Shown here in pieces: positions 1 to 8,635 of a DNA stretch of 64,000 nt (position 1 is its first letter; each line of letters begins with the position of its first letter). A program made the position numbers and the translations under genes. This stretch comes from Bradyrhizobium zhengyangense. GTDB lineage: Bacteria > Pseudomonadota > Alphaproteobacteria > Rhizobiales > Xanthobacteraceae. Location: assembly GCF_022012435.1 (NCBI RefSeq), contig NZ_JAKLUA010000006.1:62001-126000 (forward strand). The letters run 5' to 3'. The notes under the pieces are model-generated. The model was not told the DNA's origin. It did not search any database and worked only from the letters and a program-made list of their open reading frames with translations.

Positions 1-69
1 GACCTTGCTCTTCGCTTTGCACAATGACGCATGCTGCACATGCGCATTTGCAACCAGGGAGGACGCCAG

Positions 70-1374
70 ATGAGTGAAGCGATCTCAGTCCGTCAGCTTC
101 AGACCAGACAGCCGTCGCACGTCACGGTCGCCACTGCGAGCCTGATCGGCACGGCCATCGAATGGTACGACTTCTTCCTCTACGGCACCGCCGCGGCGCT
201 GATCTTCAACAAGCTGTTCTTTCCGACCTTCGATCCGATGATCGGCACGCTGCTGGCGTTCGCGACCTATGCGCTCGGCTTCATCGCGCGTCCGCTCGGC
301 GGGGTCGTGTTCGGTCACTACGGCGACAAGATCGGCCGCAAAACCATGCTCTATCTCACCCTGCTGATCATGGGTGCGGCCACCGCCGCGATTGGATTCC
401 TTCCGACCTACGAGACCGCCGGCGTCTGGGCCGCGGTGCTGCTCGTCACCTGCCGTCTGGTTCAGGGTTTTGGTCTTGGCGGCGAATGGGGCGGCGCGGT
501 GCTGATGGCGGTCGAGCATGCGCCTGCGGACAAGAAGGGCTTTTACGGCAGCTGGCCACAACTCGGCGCGCCGCTCGGCCTCGTGCTCGGCACGCTGGTG
601 TTCACGGTGGTGTCCTCGACGCTATCAGACGCGCAGCTCTATGCCTGGGGCTGGCGCATCCCGTTCCTGTTCTCGATCGCGCTGGTGCTGGTCGGCCTCT
701 GGATCCGCTTCACCATCGCGGAATCGCCGGAGTTCCAGAAGGTAAAGGACACCAAGCAGGAAGTGAAGATGCCGATCCTCGAGGCGATCAGGATGTATCC
801 CAAGAACATCCTGCTGGCGATGGGCGCGCGCTTCGCGGAGAACGGCTTCTTTTACATCTACGCCACTTTCGTGCTCGCCTATGCGACGCAATCGCTCGGC
901 ATGAACAAGCAGGACATGCTGAACGGCGTGCTGATCGCGGCCGCCATCGAGACCTTCACCATTCCGGCCTTCGGTGCGCTCTCCGACAAGGTTGGGCGCC
1001 GGCCGATCTATATTTTCGGCGCGGTGTTCTCCGCACTGATGTCGTTCCCGCTGTTCATGCTGCTGGCGACCAAGAACCCGCACCTTGCCTGGATCGCGAT
1101 CGCGCTCGGCCTCGCGATCGGGCATGCCGCAATGTACGGGCCGCAGGCTAGCTTCCTGTCGGAGCTATTCGGCACCAAGGTGCGCTACAGCGGCGTCTCG
1201 CTCGGCTACAACCTCGCCTCGATCTTCGCTGGCGCGCTGTCGCCGCTGATCGCGACCGGGCTGATGACGGCTTACGCGCCGGCGACCTGGCCGATCTCGC
1301 TCTACATGGTCGCGCTCGCGATCATCACGGTGGTCTCGGTCTATTTCGCCACTGAAACGCGCAAGGTCGGCTAG
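70..1374 (+). CDS. MFS transporter, metabolite:H+ symporter (MHS) family
   Basis: Inner-membrane secondary transporter of 434 aa with about 12 hydrophobic segments. The early EWYDFFLYG stretch (residues about 31-39) and the loop 2-3 motif GHYGDKIGRK (about 82-91) are typical of the metabolite:H+ symporter branch of the major facilitator superfamily (shikimate, alpha-ketoglutarate, proline/betaine carriers). The start at 70 is chosen over the longer frame from 31 because GGGAGG lies just upstream. It is followed on the same strand by a CoA-transferase and an ABC importer, so a role in uptake of an organic acid is plausible; the substrate cannot be read from the sequence. Family call is firm, substrate open. 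Confidence 0.9.
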   Translation: MSEAISVRQLQTRQPSHVTVATASLIGTAIEWYDFFLYGTAAALIFNKLFFPTFDPMIGTLLAFATYALGFIARPLGGVVFGHYGDKIGRKTMLYLTLLIMGAATAAIGFLPTYETAGVWAAVLLVTCRLVQGFGLGGEWGGAVLMAVEHAPADKKGFYGSWPQLGAPLGLVLGTLVFTVVSSTLSDAQLYAWGWRIPFLFSIALVLVGLWIRFTIAESPEFQKVKDTKQEVKMPILEAIRMYPKNILLAMGARFAENGFFYIYATFVLAYATQSLGMNKQDMLNGVLIAAAIETFTIPAFGALSDKVGRRPIYIFGAVFSALMSFPLFMLLATKNPHLAWIAIALGLAIGHAAMYGPQASFLSELFGTKVRYSGVSLGYNLASIFAGALSPLIATGLMTAYAPATWPISLYMVALAIITVVSVYFATETRKVG

Positions 1375-1390
1375 CCCTGAATGCTTACGG

Positions 1391-1416
1391 CACGGGAGCG
1401 GCGCGCCGCTCCCGTG
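1391..1416 (+). terminator. Perfect 26-nt palindrome after the MFS gene
   Basis: CACGGGAGCGGCG is followed directly by its reverse complement, 17 nt after the MFS stop codon. As RNA this forms a very stable hairpin, but no T-run follows, so intrinsic termination is uncertain; it may equally protect the 3' end of the MFS transcript. Confidence 0.5.
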
Positions 1417-1480
1417 ATGCAGATCAAACAAAGCAAGAAGAGCGGACCATAGGATCCGCAAAAACATGGGAGGGAATGCG

Positions 1481-3520
1481 ATGAGCCAGCATCCTGCCTT
1501 GGCTTACCTGCCCAATTCCGAGAAGGGCAAGATCGTCACGGCCGCTGAAGCCGTCATGCTGATCCGTGACGGCGACACGGTCGCCACCGGCGGCTTCGTC
1601 GGCATCGGCTTTGCCGAGGAGATCGCGATCGCGCTGGAGGAGCTTTATCTGGCGAACGAGGACGATGCACCCTACACGCAAGGCAAGCCGCGCAACCTCA
1701 CGCTGGTCTATGCCGCGGGCCAGGGCGACGGCAAGCATCGCGGCCTCAACCACTTCGCGCATGAGGGCCTGGTCCGCCGCGTCATCGGCGGGCACTGGGG
1801 CCTTGCGCCAAAGCTCCAGCAGCTCGCGATCGCAAACCAGATCGAGGCTTATAATCTGCCGCAGGGCGTGATCACGCACCTGTTTCGCGACATCGCCGCC
1901 CATCGCCCGGCTCACATCACCCGCGTCGGCATCGGCACTTTCGTCGACCCCAGGCATGGCGGCGGCAAGCTGAATGCGCGCACCACCGAGGACATGGTGG
2001 AGCTGATCACGCTGCGCGGCGAGGAATGCCTGCTGTATCGGACGTTCCCGATCAATATCGGGATCATCCGCGCCACCACCGGCGATCCCGACGGCAACCT
2101 CACCATGGAGAAGGAGGCGCTGACACTGGAAGCGCTGGCGATTGCCATGGCCGCGCACAATTCCGGCGGCATCGTCATCGCCCAAGTGGAACGCGTCGCC
2201 GAGAGCGGCAGCCTCAATCCGCGTCAGGTCAAGATCCCCGGCGTGCTGGTTGATTGCGTGGTCGTGGCCAAGCCCGAACATCACTGGCAGACGTTTGGCA
2301 CGCAATACAATCCCGCCTTCTCGAGCGAGATCAAGGTGCGCACGACCTCGCTGCCCGAGATGCCGATGAGCGAGCGCAAGATCATCGCCCGCCGCGCGGC
2401 CTTCGAGCTGAAGGCCAACAGCGTCGTCAATCTCGGCATCGGCATGCCCGAGGGCATAGCCTCCGTCGCCAATGAAGAGCGCATCATCGACTTGATCACG
2501 TTGACTGCGGAGCCCGGCGTGATCGGCGGCATCCCCGCAAGCGGCATCGATTTCGGCGCGGCGATCAATACCCAGGCGGTGATCGACCAGCCCTATCAGT
2601 TCGACTTCTATGATGGCGGCGGGCTGGACGCCGCCTTCCTCGGGCTTGCGCAGGTCGATCGCACCGGCAATCTCAACGTCAGCAAGTTCGGGCCGAAGCT
2701 GGCCGGCGCCGGCGGCTTCATCAACATCAGCCAGAATGCCAAGGAGGTCGTGTTCGTCGGCACTTTTGCCGCCGGCAGGCAACGCATCGCGGTCAACGAC
2801 GGCAAGCTCGCCGTCGTCGAGGAAGCGAAATCCCGCAAATTCGTCGATCACGTCGAGCACGTGACGTTCAGCGGCCCCTTCGCCGCGACGCGCGGGCAAC
2901 GCGTGCTCTATGTCACCGAGCGCTGCGTCTTCGCGCTGAGGCCCGACGGACTTGAGCTCACCGAGGTCGCACCCGGCATTGACATCGAACGCGACATCCT
3001 GCGCCTGATGGACTTCAAGCCGCTGATCCCGCGCGAGCCAACCCTGATGGATGCGCGCATCTTCCGCGACGGTCCCATGGATCTGCGCGAGCGGCTGCTC
3101 ACCATTCCGCTCGACCAGCGCTTTGCGCTGGACGAGCAGCAGAACCTGTTCTTCATCAACCTGGAGCGCTATCCGCTACGCAGCAAGGCCGATATCGACG
3201 CGATCGCGCGCATCGTCGAAGCCAGGCTCGCGCCGCTCGGCCGCAAGGTCTACGCCATCGTCAATTATGACAACTTCTCGATTCTGCCGGAGCTGCTGGA
3301 CGATTACTCGGCCATGGTGCGCAGCCTGGTCGATCGCTTCTATACCGGCGTGTCGCGCTACACGACTTCGGGCTTCCTGCGCATCAAGCTCGGCGAAGCG
3401 CTCGAAAAGCGCGGCGTCGCGCCGCACATCTTCGAGAGTGCCGAAGAGGCGCGGACGAACTGGCAGATCGAGGCCGGCGGCGCGAATGGCGGCACGCGGC
3501 TCGCGGCACGACAAGGCTAA
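1481..3520 (+). CDS. Fused acyl-CoA:acetate/3-ketoacid CoA-transferase
   Basis: Family I CoA-transferase of 679 aa with alpha and beta halves in one chain, like YdiF and propionate CoA-transferase. It would move CoA between a donor acyl-CoA and a free carboxylic acid through a glutamyl-CoA thioester. The alpha half shows GGFVGIGFAEEI near the N-terminus; the beta half holds NLGIGMPEGIA and TAEPGVIGG, whose Glu344 is the expected nucleophile. About 150 residues extend past the usual end of YdiF-type enzymes. Start at 1481 follows GGGAGGGA; the earlier ATG at 1466 lies inside that ribosome-binding region. It lies between a transporter and a liv-type importer, which suggests activation of the imported acid. 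Substrate unknown. Confidence 0.85.
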   Translation: MSQHPALAYLPNSEKGKIVTAAEAVMLIRDGDTVATGGFVGIGFAEEIAIALEELYLANEDDAPYTQGKPRNLTLVYAAGQGDGKHRGLNHFAHEGLVRRVIGGHWGLAPKLQQLAIANQIEAYNLPQGVITHLFRDIAAHRPAHITRVGIGTFVDPRHGGGKLNARTTEDMVELITLRGEECLLYRTFPINIGIIRATTGDPDGNLTMEKEALTLEALAIAMAAHNSGGIVIAQVERVAESGSLNPRQVKIPGVLVDCVVVAKPEHHWQTFGTQYNPAFSSEIKVRTTSLPEMPMSERKIIARRAAFELKANSVVNLGIGMPEGIASVANEERIIDLITLTAEPGVIGGIPASGIDFGAAINTQAVIDQPYQFDFYDGGGLDAAFLGLAQVDRTGNLNVSKFGPKLAGAGGFINISQNAKEVVFVGTFAAGRQRIAVNDGKLAVVEEAKSRKFVDHVEHVTFSGPFAATRGQRVLYVTERCVFALRPDGLELTEVAPGIDIERDILRLMDFKPLIPREPTLMDARIFRDGPMDLRERLLTIPLDQRFALDEQQNLFFINLERYPLRSKADIDAIARIVEARLAPLGRKVYAIVNYDNFSILPELLDDYSAMVRSLVDRFYTGVSRYTTSGFLRIKLGEALEKRGVAPHIFESAEEARTNWQIEAGGANGGTRLAARQG

Positions 3521-3619
3521 AAACAATGCAGAGCAGCCTCAGCCGTAACGTCGAATTGCAATGTCCATCAGGCTATGCAAATCGCTATTGCCCAACACAT
3601 TAAGTCAGGAGGGACCATC

Positions 3620-4804
3620 GTGCGTCGATCACTCATCATAACAACAACTATTCTCAGTCTCGCCGCGGTCGCCTCCGCGCACGCCGACGACCTCAAGGTC
3701 GCGCTGATCTACGGCAAGACCGGCCCGCTCGAAGCCTATGCCAAGCAGACCGAGACCGGCCTGCAGATGGGCTTCGAATACGCCACCAAGGGCACCATGA
3801 CGCTCGACGGCCGCAAGATCGTCATCATCACCAAGGACGACCAGGGCAAGCCGGACCTCTCGAAGGCCGCGCTCGCCGAAGCCTATCAGGACGACAAGGC
3901 GGATATCGCAATCGGCACCACCTCCTCGGCCGCCGCGCTCGCCATTCTCCCCGTTGCGGAAGAGAACAAGAAGATTCTGATCGTCGAGCCCGCGGTCGCG
4001 GATCAGATTACCGGCGAGAAATGGAACCGCTACATCTTCCGCACCGCGCGCAATTCGTCGCAGGACGCGATCTCGAACGCGGTCGCGATCGGCAAGCAAG
4101 GCGTCACTGTCGCGACGCTGGCGCAGGACTACGCCTTCGGCCGCGACGGCGTCGCCGCCTTCAAGGAAGCGCTGGCCAAGACCGGCGCGACGCTCGGAGC
4201 TGAAGAATATGCTCCGACCAGCACCACCGACTTCACCGCCGTCGGCCAGCGCCTGTTCGATGCGCTGAAGGATAAGCCTGGCCGCAAGGTGATCTGGGTG
4301 ATCTGGGCCGGCGCCGGCAATCCGCTGGCAAAGCTCCAGGACATGGATCCGAAGCGCTACGGCATCGAGCTCTCCACCGGCGGCAACATCCTGCCAGCGC
4401 TCGCCGCCTATAAGAGCCTGCCCGGCATGGAAGGCGCGACCTATTATTACTACGACATCCCGAAGAACCCGGTGAACGACTGGCTGGTCGCCGAGCACCA
4501 GAAGCGCTTCAACTCGCCGCCGGATTTCTTCACCGCGGGCGGCTTTGCCGCTGCGATGTCGGTCGTGACTGCCGTCACCAAGGCGAAGTCGACCGACACC
4601 GAGAAGCTGATCACGGCGATGGAAGGCATGGAGTTCGACACGCCGAAGGGCAAGATGGTGTTCCGCAAGGAAGACCATCAGGCGCTGCAGAGCATGTATC
4701 ACTTCAAGGTCAAGGTTGATCCGAACGTCGCCTGGGCCGTACTCGAGCCGGTGCGCGAGCTGAAGATCGAGGACATGGACGTTCCGATCAGGAACAAGCG
4801 CTGA
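3620..4804 (+). CDS. Branched-chain amino acid type ABC transporter substrate-binding protein
   Basis: Periplasmic ligand-binding protein (394 aa, Peripla_BP_6/LivK type), first gene of a five-gene importer. A GTG start at 3620 after AGGAGGG gives a clear signal peptide (RRSLIITTTILSLAAVASAHA, cut near residue 22). The mature protein begins DDLKVALIYGKTGPLEAYAKQTETGLQMG, the usual opening of this family, and has the two-lobe pattern with GTTSSAAALAI. Many members bind aromatic or other organic acids rather than amino acids, and the CoA-transferase just upstream points that way. A hairpin sits between this gene and the ATPase gene. Confidence 0.88.
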   Translation: MRRSLIITTTILSLAAVASAHADDLKVALIYGKTGPLEAYAKQTETGLQMGFEYATKGTMTLDGRKIVIITKDDQGKPDLSKAALAEAYQDDKADIAIGTTSSAAALAILPVAEENKKILIVEPAVADQITGEKWNRYIFRTARNSSQDAISNAVAIGKQGVTVATLAQDYAFGRDGVAAFKEALAKTGATLGAEEYAPTSTTDFTAVGQRLFDALKDKPGRKVIWVIWAGAGNPLAKLQDMDPKRYGIELSTGGNILPALAAYKSLPGMEGATYYYYDIPKNPVNDWLVAEHQKRFNSPPDFFTAGGFAAAMSVVTAVTKAKSTDTEKLITAMEGMEFDTPKGKMVFRKEDHQALQSMYHFKVKVDPNVAWAVLEPVRELKIEDMDVPIRNKR

Positions 4805-4817
4805 GCTTTCTTGCTTC

Positions 4818-4841
4818 ACCTCTCCCGCTTGCGGGAGAGGT
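4818..4841. repeat. Short CCTCTCCCGC inverted repeat (hairpin)
   Basis: An 11-bp stem (ACCTCTCCCGC with its complement) and a 2-nt loop lies 14 nt after the substrate-binding protein gene. Related CCTCTCCC/GGGAGAGG words recur at 50.6-50.75 kb. Inside an importer operon such a hairpin often stabilises the upstream part of the message, raising binding protein over permease; that role is inferred. Confidence 0.6.
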
Positions 4842-4869
4842 CTCACAACCGGCGACGAATTTGGCTTCA

Positions 4870-5646
4870 ATGTCCCTCTCTCTCGAAACCCGCGACCTCA
4901 CCATCCGCTTCGGCGGGCATGTCGCCGTCAACAACGTCAGCTGCACGTTCCGCCCGGGCGAGCTCACCGCCATCGTCGGGCCGAACGGTGCCGGCAAGAC
5001 CACCTATTTCAACCTCATCTCGGGCCAGCTGCGCGCCTCCAGCGGCAGCATCCTGTTCGACGGTGCCGACATCACCCATCACTCCGCACCGCTGCGGACC
5101 CGTGCGGGACTGGGGCGCGCCTTCCAGCTCACCAATCTTTTTCCGAACCTGACGGTCGAAGAGAACGTCCGCCTCGCGGTGCAGGCAACCAACGGCACCC
5201 ATTACGACATGCTGCGGCCCTGGATGGTCCGCCGCGATCTGATCGCGCGCGCTGACGCCATCCTCGACCAGGTCGCGCTCGGCAATCGCCGCAGCGTCGC
5301 CGCAACCGTGCTGTCGCATGGCGACCAGCGCAAGCTCGAAGTCGCGCTGATGATTGCACTGGAGCCAAAGGTGTTCATGTTCGATGAGCCGACGGCCGGC
5401 ATGAGCATCGATGAGGTGCCGGTCGTGCTGAACCTGATCGCGCAGCTCAAGCAGGACAAGAGCAAGATCATCCTGCTGGTCGAGCACAAGATGGACGTGG
5501 TGCGTTCGCTCGCCGACCGCATCATCGTGCTGCATAACGGCCAGCTCGTCGCCGACGGCCTACCGGCCGAAGTGATCGCCTCGCCAATCGTGCAGGAAGC
5601 CTATCTCGGCGTTGCTCCCAAGAACGCTGCAGGGAGTGCCGCATGA
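4870..5646 (+). CDS. ABC transporter ATP-binding protein, LivG type
   Basis: ATPase subunit of the importer, 258 aa. Walker A GPNGAGKTT (residues 37-45), the FQLTNLFPNLTVEENV segment typical of LivG, a signature loop LSHGDQRKLEVAL, Walker B VFMFDEPTAGMS, and the late H-loop LLVEHKMDV are all intact. ATG at 4870 is preferred to the TTG at 4861. The stop overlaps the start of the next ATPase gene by 4 nt (ATGA), so the two are translationally coupled. Acts at the cytoplasmic face with LivF, LivH and LivM partners. Confidence 0.92.
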   Translation: MSLSLETRDLTIRFGGHVAVNNVSCTFRPGELTAIVGPNGAGKTTYFNLISGQLRASSGSILFDGADITHHSAPLRTRAGLGRAFQLTNLFPNLTVEENVRLAVQATNGTHYDMLRPWMVRRDLIARADAILDQVALGNRRSVAATVLSHGDQRKLEVALMIALEPKVFMFDEPTAGMSIDEVPVVLNLIAQLKQDKSKIILLVEHKMDVVRSLADRIIVLHNGQLVADGLPAEVIASPIVQEAYLGVAPKNAAGSAA

Positions 5647-6365
5647 CCGACCTCCTGAAACTCTCCGGCGTGCACACCCATATCAGCCGCTACCACATCC
5701 TCCAGGGCATCGACCTCGCCGTCCCGCAAGGGCAGGTCACGATGCTGCTCGGCCGCAATGGCGCCGGCAAGACCACGACGCTGCGCACTATCATGGGCCT
5801 GTGGCAGGCCTCCTCCGGCGAGATTACGCTCAGTGGCGAACGCATCGAGCGCCTCGCCACGCCCGACATCGCGCGGCTCGGCGTCGGCTATGTGCCCGAG
5901 AGCATGGCGGTGTTCTCCGATCTCACGGTGAAGGACAATCTCGTTCTGGCGGCTCGCGATGCGGCGATGGACGACAGACAGCTGGAGTGGATATTCGGCT
6001 TCTTCCCGGCGCTGCGCCGGTTCTGGCTGTCGCGCGCCGGGAGCCTCTCGGGCGGACAGAAGCAGATGTTGTCGATCGCGCGCGCCATCATCGAGCCGCG
6101 CAAGCTGCTCTTGATCGACGAGCCCACCAAGGGTCTGGCGCCCGCCATCGTGATGGCGCTGATCGAATGCCTGAAGGAGATCAAGCGCAAGGGCGCGACC
6201 ATTCTCCTCGTCGAGCAGAATTTCTTTGCAGCCCGCGAACTCGGCGACAGCGTGCTGGTGATGGACAACGGCACCATCGTCCATCGCGGTGAGATGGCGG
6301 CGCTGGCCGCCGACGTGCCGCTGCAGGAACGGTTGCTCGGCCTGAGCCTGGAGGCACATCAGTGA
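5643..6365 (+). CDS. ABC transporter ATP-binding protein, LivF type
   Basis: Second ATPase of the importer, 240 aa, usual LivF length. Walker A GRNGAGKTT, signature LSGGQKQMLSIARA, Walker B LLLIDEPTKGLAP and H-loop LLVEQNFFAA are complete. It starts inside the stop of the LivG-type gene and its own stop overlaps the GTG start of the permease gene, so the operon is tightly packed. Forms the nucleotide-binding heterodimer with the preceding protein. Confidence 0.92.
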   Translation: MTDLLKLSGVHTHISRYHILQGIDLAVPQGQVTMLLGRNGAGKTTTLRTIMGLWQASSGEITLSGERIERLATPDIARLGVGYVPESMAVFSDLTVKDNLVLAARDAAMDDRQLEWIFGFFPALRRFWLSRAGSLSGGQKQMLSIARAIIEPRKLLLIDEPTKGLAPAIVMALIECLKEIKRKGATILLVEQNFFAARELGDSVLVMDNGTIVHRGEMAALAADVPLQERLLGLSLEAHQ

Positions 6366-7372
6366 CAGACCTTGCCGCGTCAGATCCGCTGCCGAAGCCG
6401 AAGCGCGACCTTGCGCCGATCCTGCTGCCGATCGCGCTCGCGCTGATCATGATTCCGCTGGTCGGCTCGCCCTCGACCTGGCTGACGCTGACCGCGGCAA
6501 GCCTCGCCATGGGCATGATGATCTTCATCATGGCCTCGGGCCTGACGCTGGTGTTCGGCCTGATGGACGTGCTCAATTTCGGCCATGGCGCCTTCATCGC
6601 GGTCGGCGCCTATGTCGCAACCCTTGTGTTCGCGCCGTTCGCGGCCTCCGTGCAGGCGGATTCGCTCTGGGTCAACCTCGCAGTGCTGGCCCCGGCGGCG
6701 CTGCTGTCGATGGCGGTATCAGGTGCGCTCGGCCTGGTCGTCGAGCGCGTGTTGATCCTTCCTGTGTACGGTCAGCATCTGAAGCAGATCCTGATGACGA
6801 CGGGCGGCCTCATCGTTGCCGAGCAGACGCTTTATGCGCTGTGGGGACCGCAGATCATTCCGATGCCGCTGCCGGCCTCTTTACGCGGCTCCTTCATCCT
6901 CGGCGACGTTGCGATCGCCAAATACCGCGTGCTGGCGATGCTGATTGGCCTGGCCGTCTTCATCGCGATCCAGCTCGTGCTCAACCGCACCAAGCTCGGG
7001 CTCCTGATCCGCGCCGGCGTCGAGAACCGCGAGATGGTCGAGGCGCTCGGCTATCGCATCCGCCGCCTGTTCCTCGGCGTGTTTATGACGGGATCGGCGC
7101 TCGCCGGCCTCGGCGGCGTGATGTGGGCGCTCTATCGCGAGCAGGTCCATGCCTCGATGAGCGACGAGCTCACCGTCCTGATTTTCGTCGTCGTCATCAT
7201 CGGCGGCCTCGGCTCGATCGGCGGCTGCTTCATCGGCGCGCTCCTGGTGGCGATGGTCGCCAACTACGGCGGCTTCCTGGTGCCAAAACTCGCCCTCGTC
7301 TCCAACATCCTGCTGATGGTCGCCGTTCTGATGTGGCGGCCGCGCGGCCTCTATGCGGTGACCAGCCGATGA
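6362..7372 (+). CDS. Branched-chain amino acid type ABC permease, LivH type
   Basis: Inner-membrane permease subunit (336 aa). The N-terminal part carries MASGLTLVFGLMDVLNFGHGAF, the hallmark of LivH proteins, and the EAL-like coupling region falls in GVENREMVEALGYRIRRLF. About eight hydrophobic segments. It starts with GTG at 6362 overlapping the LivF stop, and its stop TGA is overlapped by the ATGATG start of the LivM gene. Partner of the LivM-type protein in the translocation pore. Confidence 0.9.
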   Translation: MTDLAASDPLPKPKRDLAPILLPIALALIMIPLVGSPSTWLTLTAASLAMGMMIFIMASGLTLVFGLMDVLNFGHGAFIAVGAYVATLVFAPFAASVQADSLWVNLAVLAPAALLSMAVSGALGLVVERVLILPVYGQHLKQILMTTGGLIVAEQTLYALWGPQIIPMPLPASLRGSFILGDVAIAKYRVLAMLIGLAVFIAIQLVLNRTKLGLLIRAGVENREMVEALGYRIRRLFLGVFMTGSALAGLGGVMWALYREQVHASMSDELTVLIFVVVIIGGLGSIGGCFIGALLVAMVANYGGFLVPKLALVSNILLMVAVLMWRPRGLYAVTSR

Positions 7373-8454
7373 TGCTTCTCTCGGGCGATCCGCCGCGGAG
7401 CCGCGTGCTCACGCTCATTCTCGTCGTCATCATCCTGGCGCTGGCGGCGACGCCGTTCCTGTTTCCGGGAGCAAAGGCGCTGAACGTCGCGGCCAAGATC
7501 TGCGTCTTTGCCGCCTTGGTGGCGTCCTACGATTTGCTGCTCGGCTACACCGGCACGGTGTCGTTCGCGCACACCATGTTCTACGGCATCGGCAGCTACG
7601 CGATCGCGATCGCGCTGTATGGCATAGGTCCGAACTGGGCTGCGGTTGCAACCGGCATAGTCGTCGGACTGCCGCTGGCCGCGCTGCTTGCGCTTGCGAT
7701 CGGCCTGTTCTCGTTGCGGGTGGCCGCGATTTTCTTTGCGATGATCACACTCGCTGTCGCCTCCGCCTTCCAGGTCCTGGCCTCGCAATTGTCATGGCTC
7801 ACGGGCGGTGAGGACGGGCGCAGCTTCCAGCTGCCGGAGCTGCTGCGCCCCGGCACGGTGCTGATCTCCAAAAACCTGTTCGGCTTCGAGGTCAACGGCC
7901 GCATCCTGACCTTCTATCTGGTGTTCGCGATCTCGGCCCTGATGATCCTCGCTTTGCTGCGCGTGGTGAACTCCCCGTTCGGCCGCGTGCTGCAGGCGAT
8001 CCGCGAGAACCGATTCCGCGCCGAGGCGCTGGGCTTCCGCACCGTGTTCCATCTGACCTACGCCAACTGCCTTGCGGCCCTCGTCGCCGCCAGCGCCGGC
8101 ATCCTGAACGCGCTATGGCTGCGCTATGCCGGCCCGGACACCTCGCTCAGTTTCTCCATCATGCTGGACATTCTCCTGATGGTGGTGATCGGCGGCATGG
8201 GCACGATCTACGGCGCGATCATCGGCGCCACGATCTTCATCCTCGCCCAGAATTATCTGCAATCCCTCATGGGCGTCGCCTCCAAGGCCGCGGGCGAAGC
8301 CGGCCTGCCACTGCTGCCGGGGCTGCTGCACCCGGACCGCTGGCTGCTCTGGCTCGGGCTGCTCTTCATTGCCAGCGTGTATTTCTTCCCGACCGGCGTG
8401 GTCGGACGGCTGCGTAACGGCCGTGGCGAGAAGAATGCGGGCGCCTCGCATTAG
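7369..8454 (+). CDS. Branched-chain amino acid type ABC permease, LivM type
   Basis: Second permease of the importer, 361 aa. Conserved YDLLLGYTGTVSFAHTMFYGIGSY near the N-terminus and the coupling segment AIRENRFRAEALGFRT mark LivM. The start is the ATG at 7369 (or the next codon, 7372), overlapping the LivH stop; an in-frame extension far upstream through livH is only a shadow. Ends the importer operon. Substrate not deducible. Confidence 0.9.
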   Translation: MMLLSGDPPRSRVLTLILVVIILALAATPFLFPGAKALNVAAKICVFAALVASYDLLLGYTGTVSFAHTMFYGIGSYAIAIALYGIGPNWAAVATGIVVGLPLAALLALAIGLFSLRVAAIFFAMITLAVASAFQVLASQLSWLTGGEDGRSFQLPELLRPGTVLISKNLFGFEVNGRILTFYLVFAISALMILALLRVVNSPFGRVLQAIRENRFRAEALGFRTVFHLTYANCLAALVAASAGILNALWLRYAGPDTSLSFSIMLDILLMVVIGGMGTIYGAIIGATIFILAQNYLQSLMGVASKAAGEAGLPLLPGLLHPDRWLLWLGLLFIASVYFFPTGVVGRLRNGRGEKNAGASH

Positions 8455-8635
8455 GCTTCCGGTAACGATGCGGCGCAGCGTCCTTCGCAGACGCGGCGCA
8501 ACCGGGGCAACGCTAAGCGGTTCGCCTCTGCTGGATATCCGTAGAAATCCGCAACCGGTTTAAGCCATGGGTAACCGGCTTTCCTAAGCATTGCGCCATC
8601 TGTCGATGGTATTTCTGCTCCTCCAGGGGAGAGGG

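Noticed and set aside
1424..2899. Long minus-strand open frame (491 codons) opposite the CoA-transferase gene, and many similar long antisense frames
   Set aside because: High GC with strong third-position bias leaves open antisense frames; this one has no family likeness and lies wholly opposite a clear gene.
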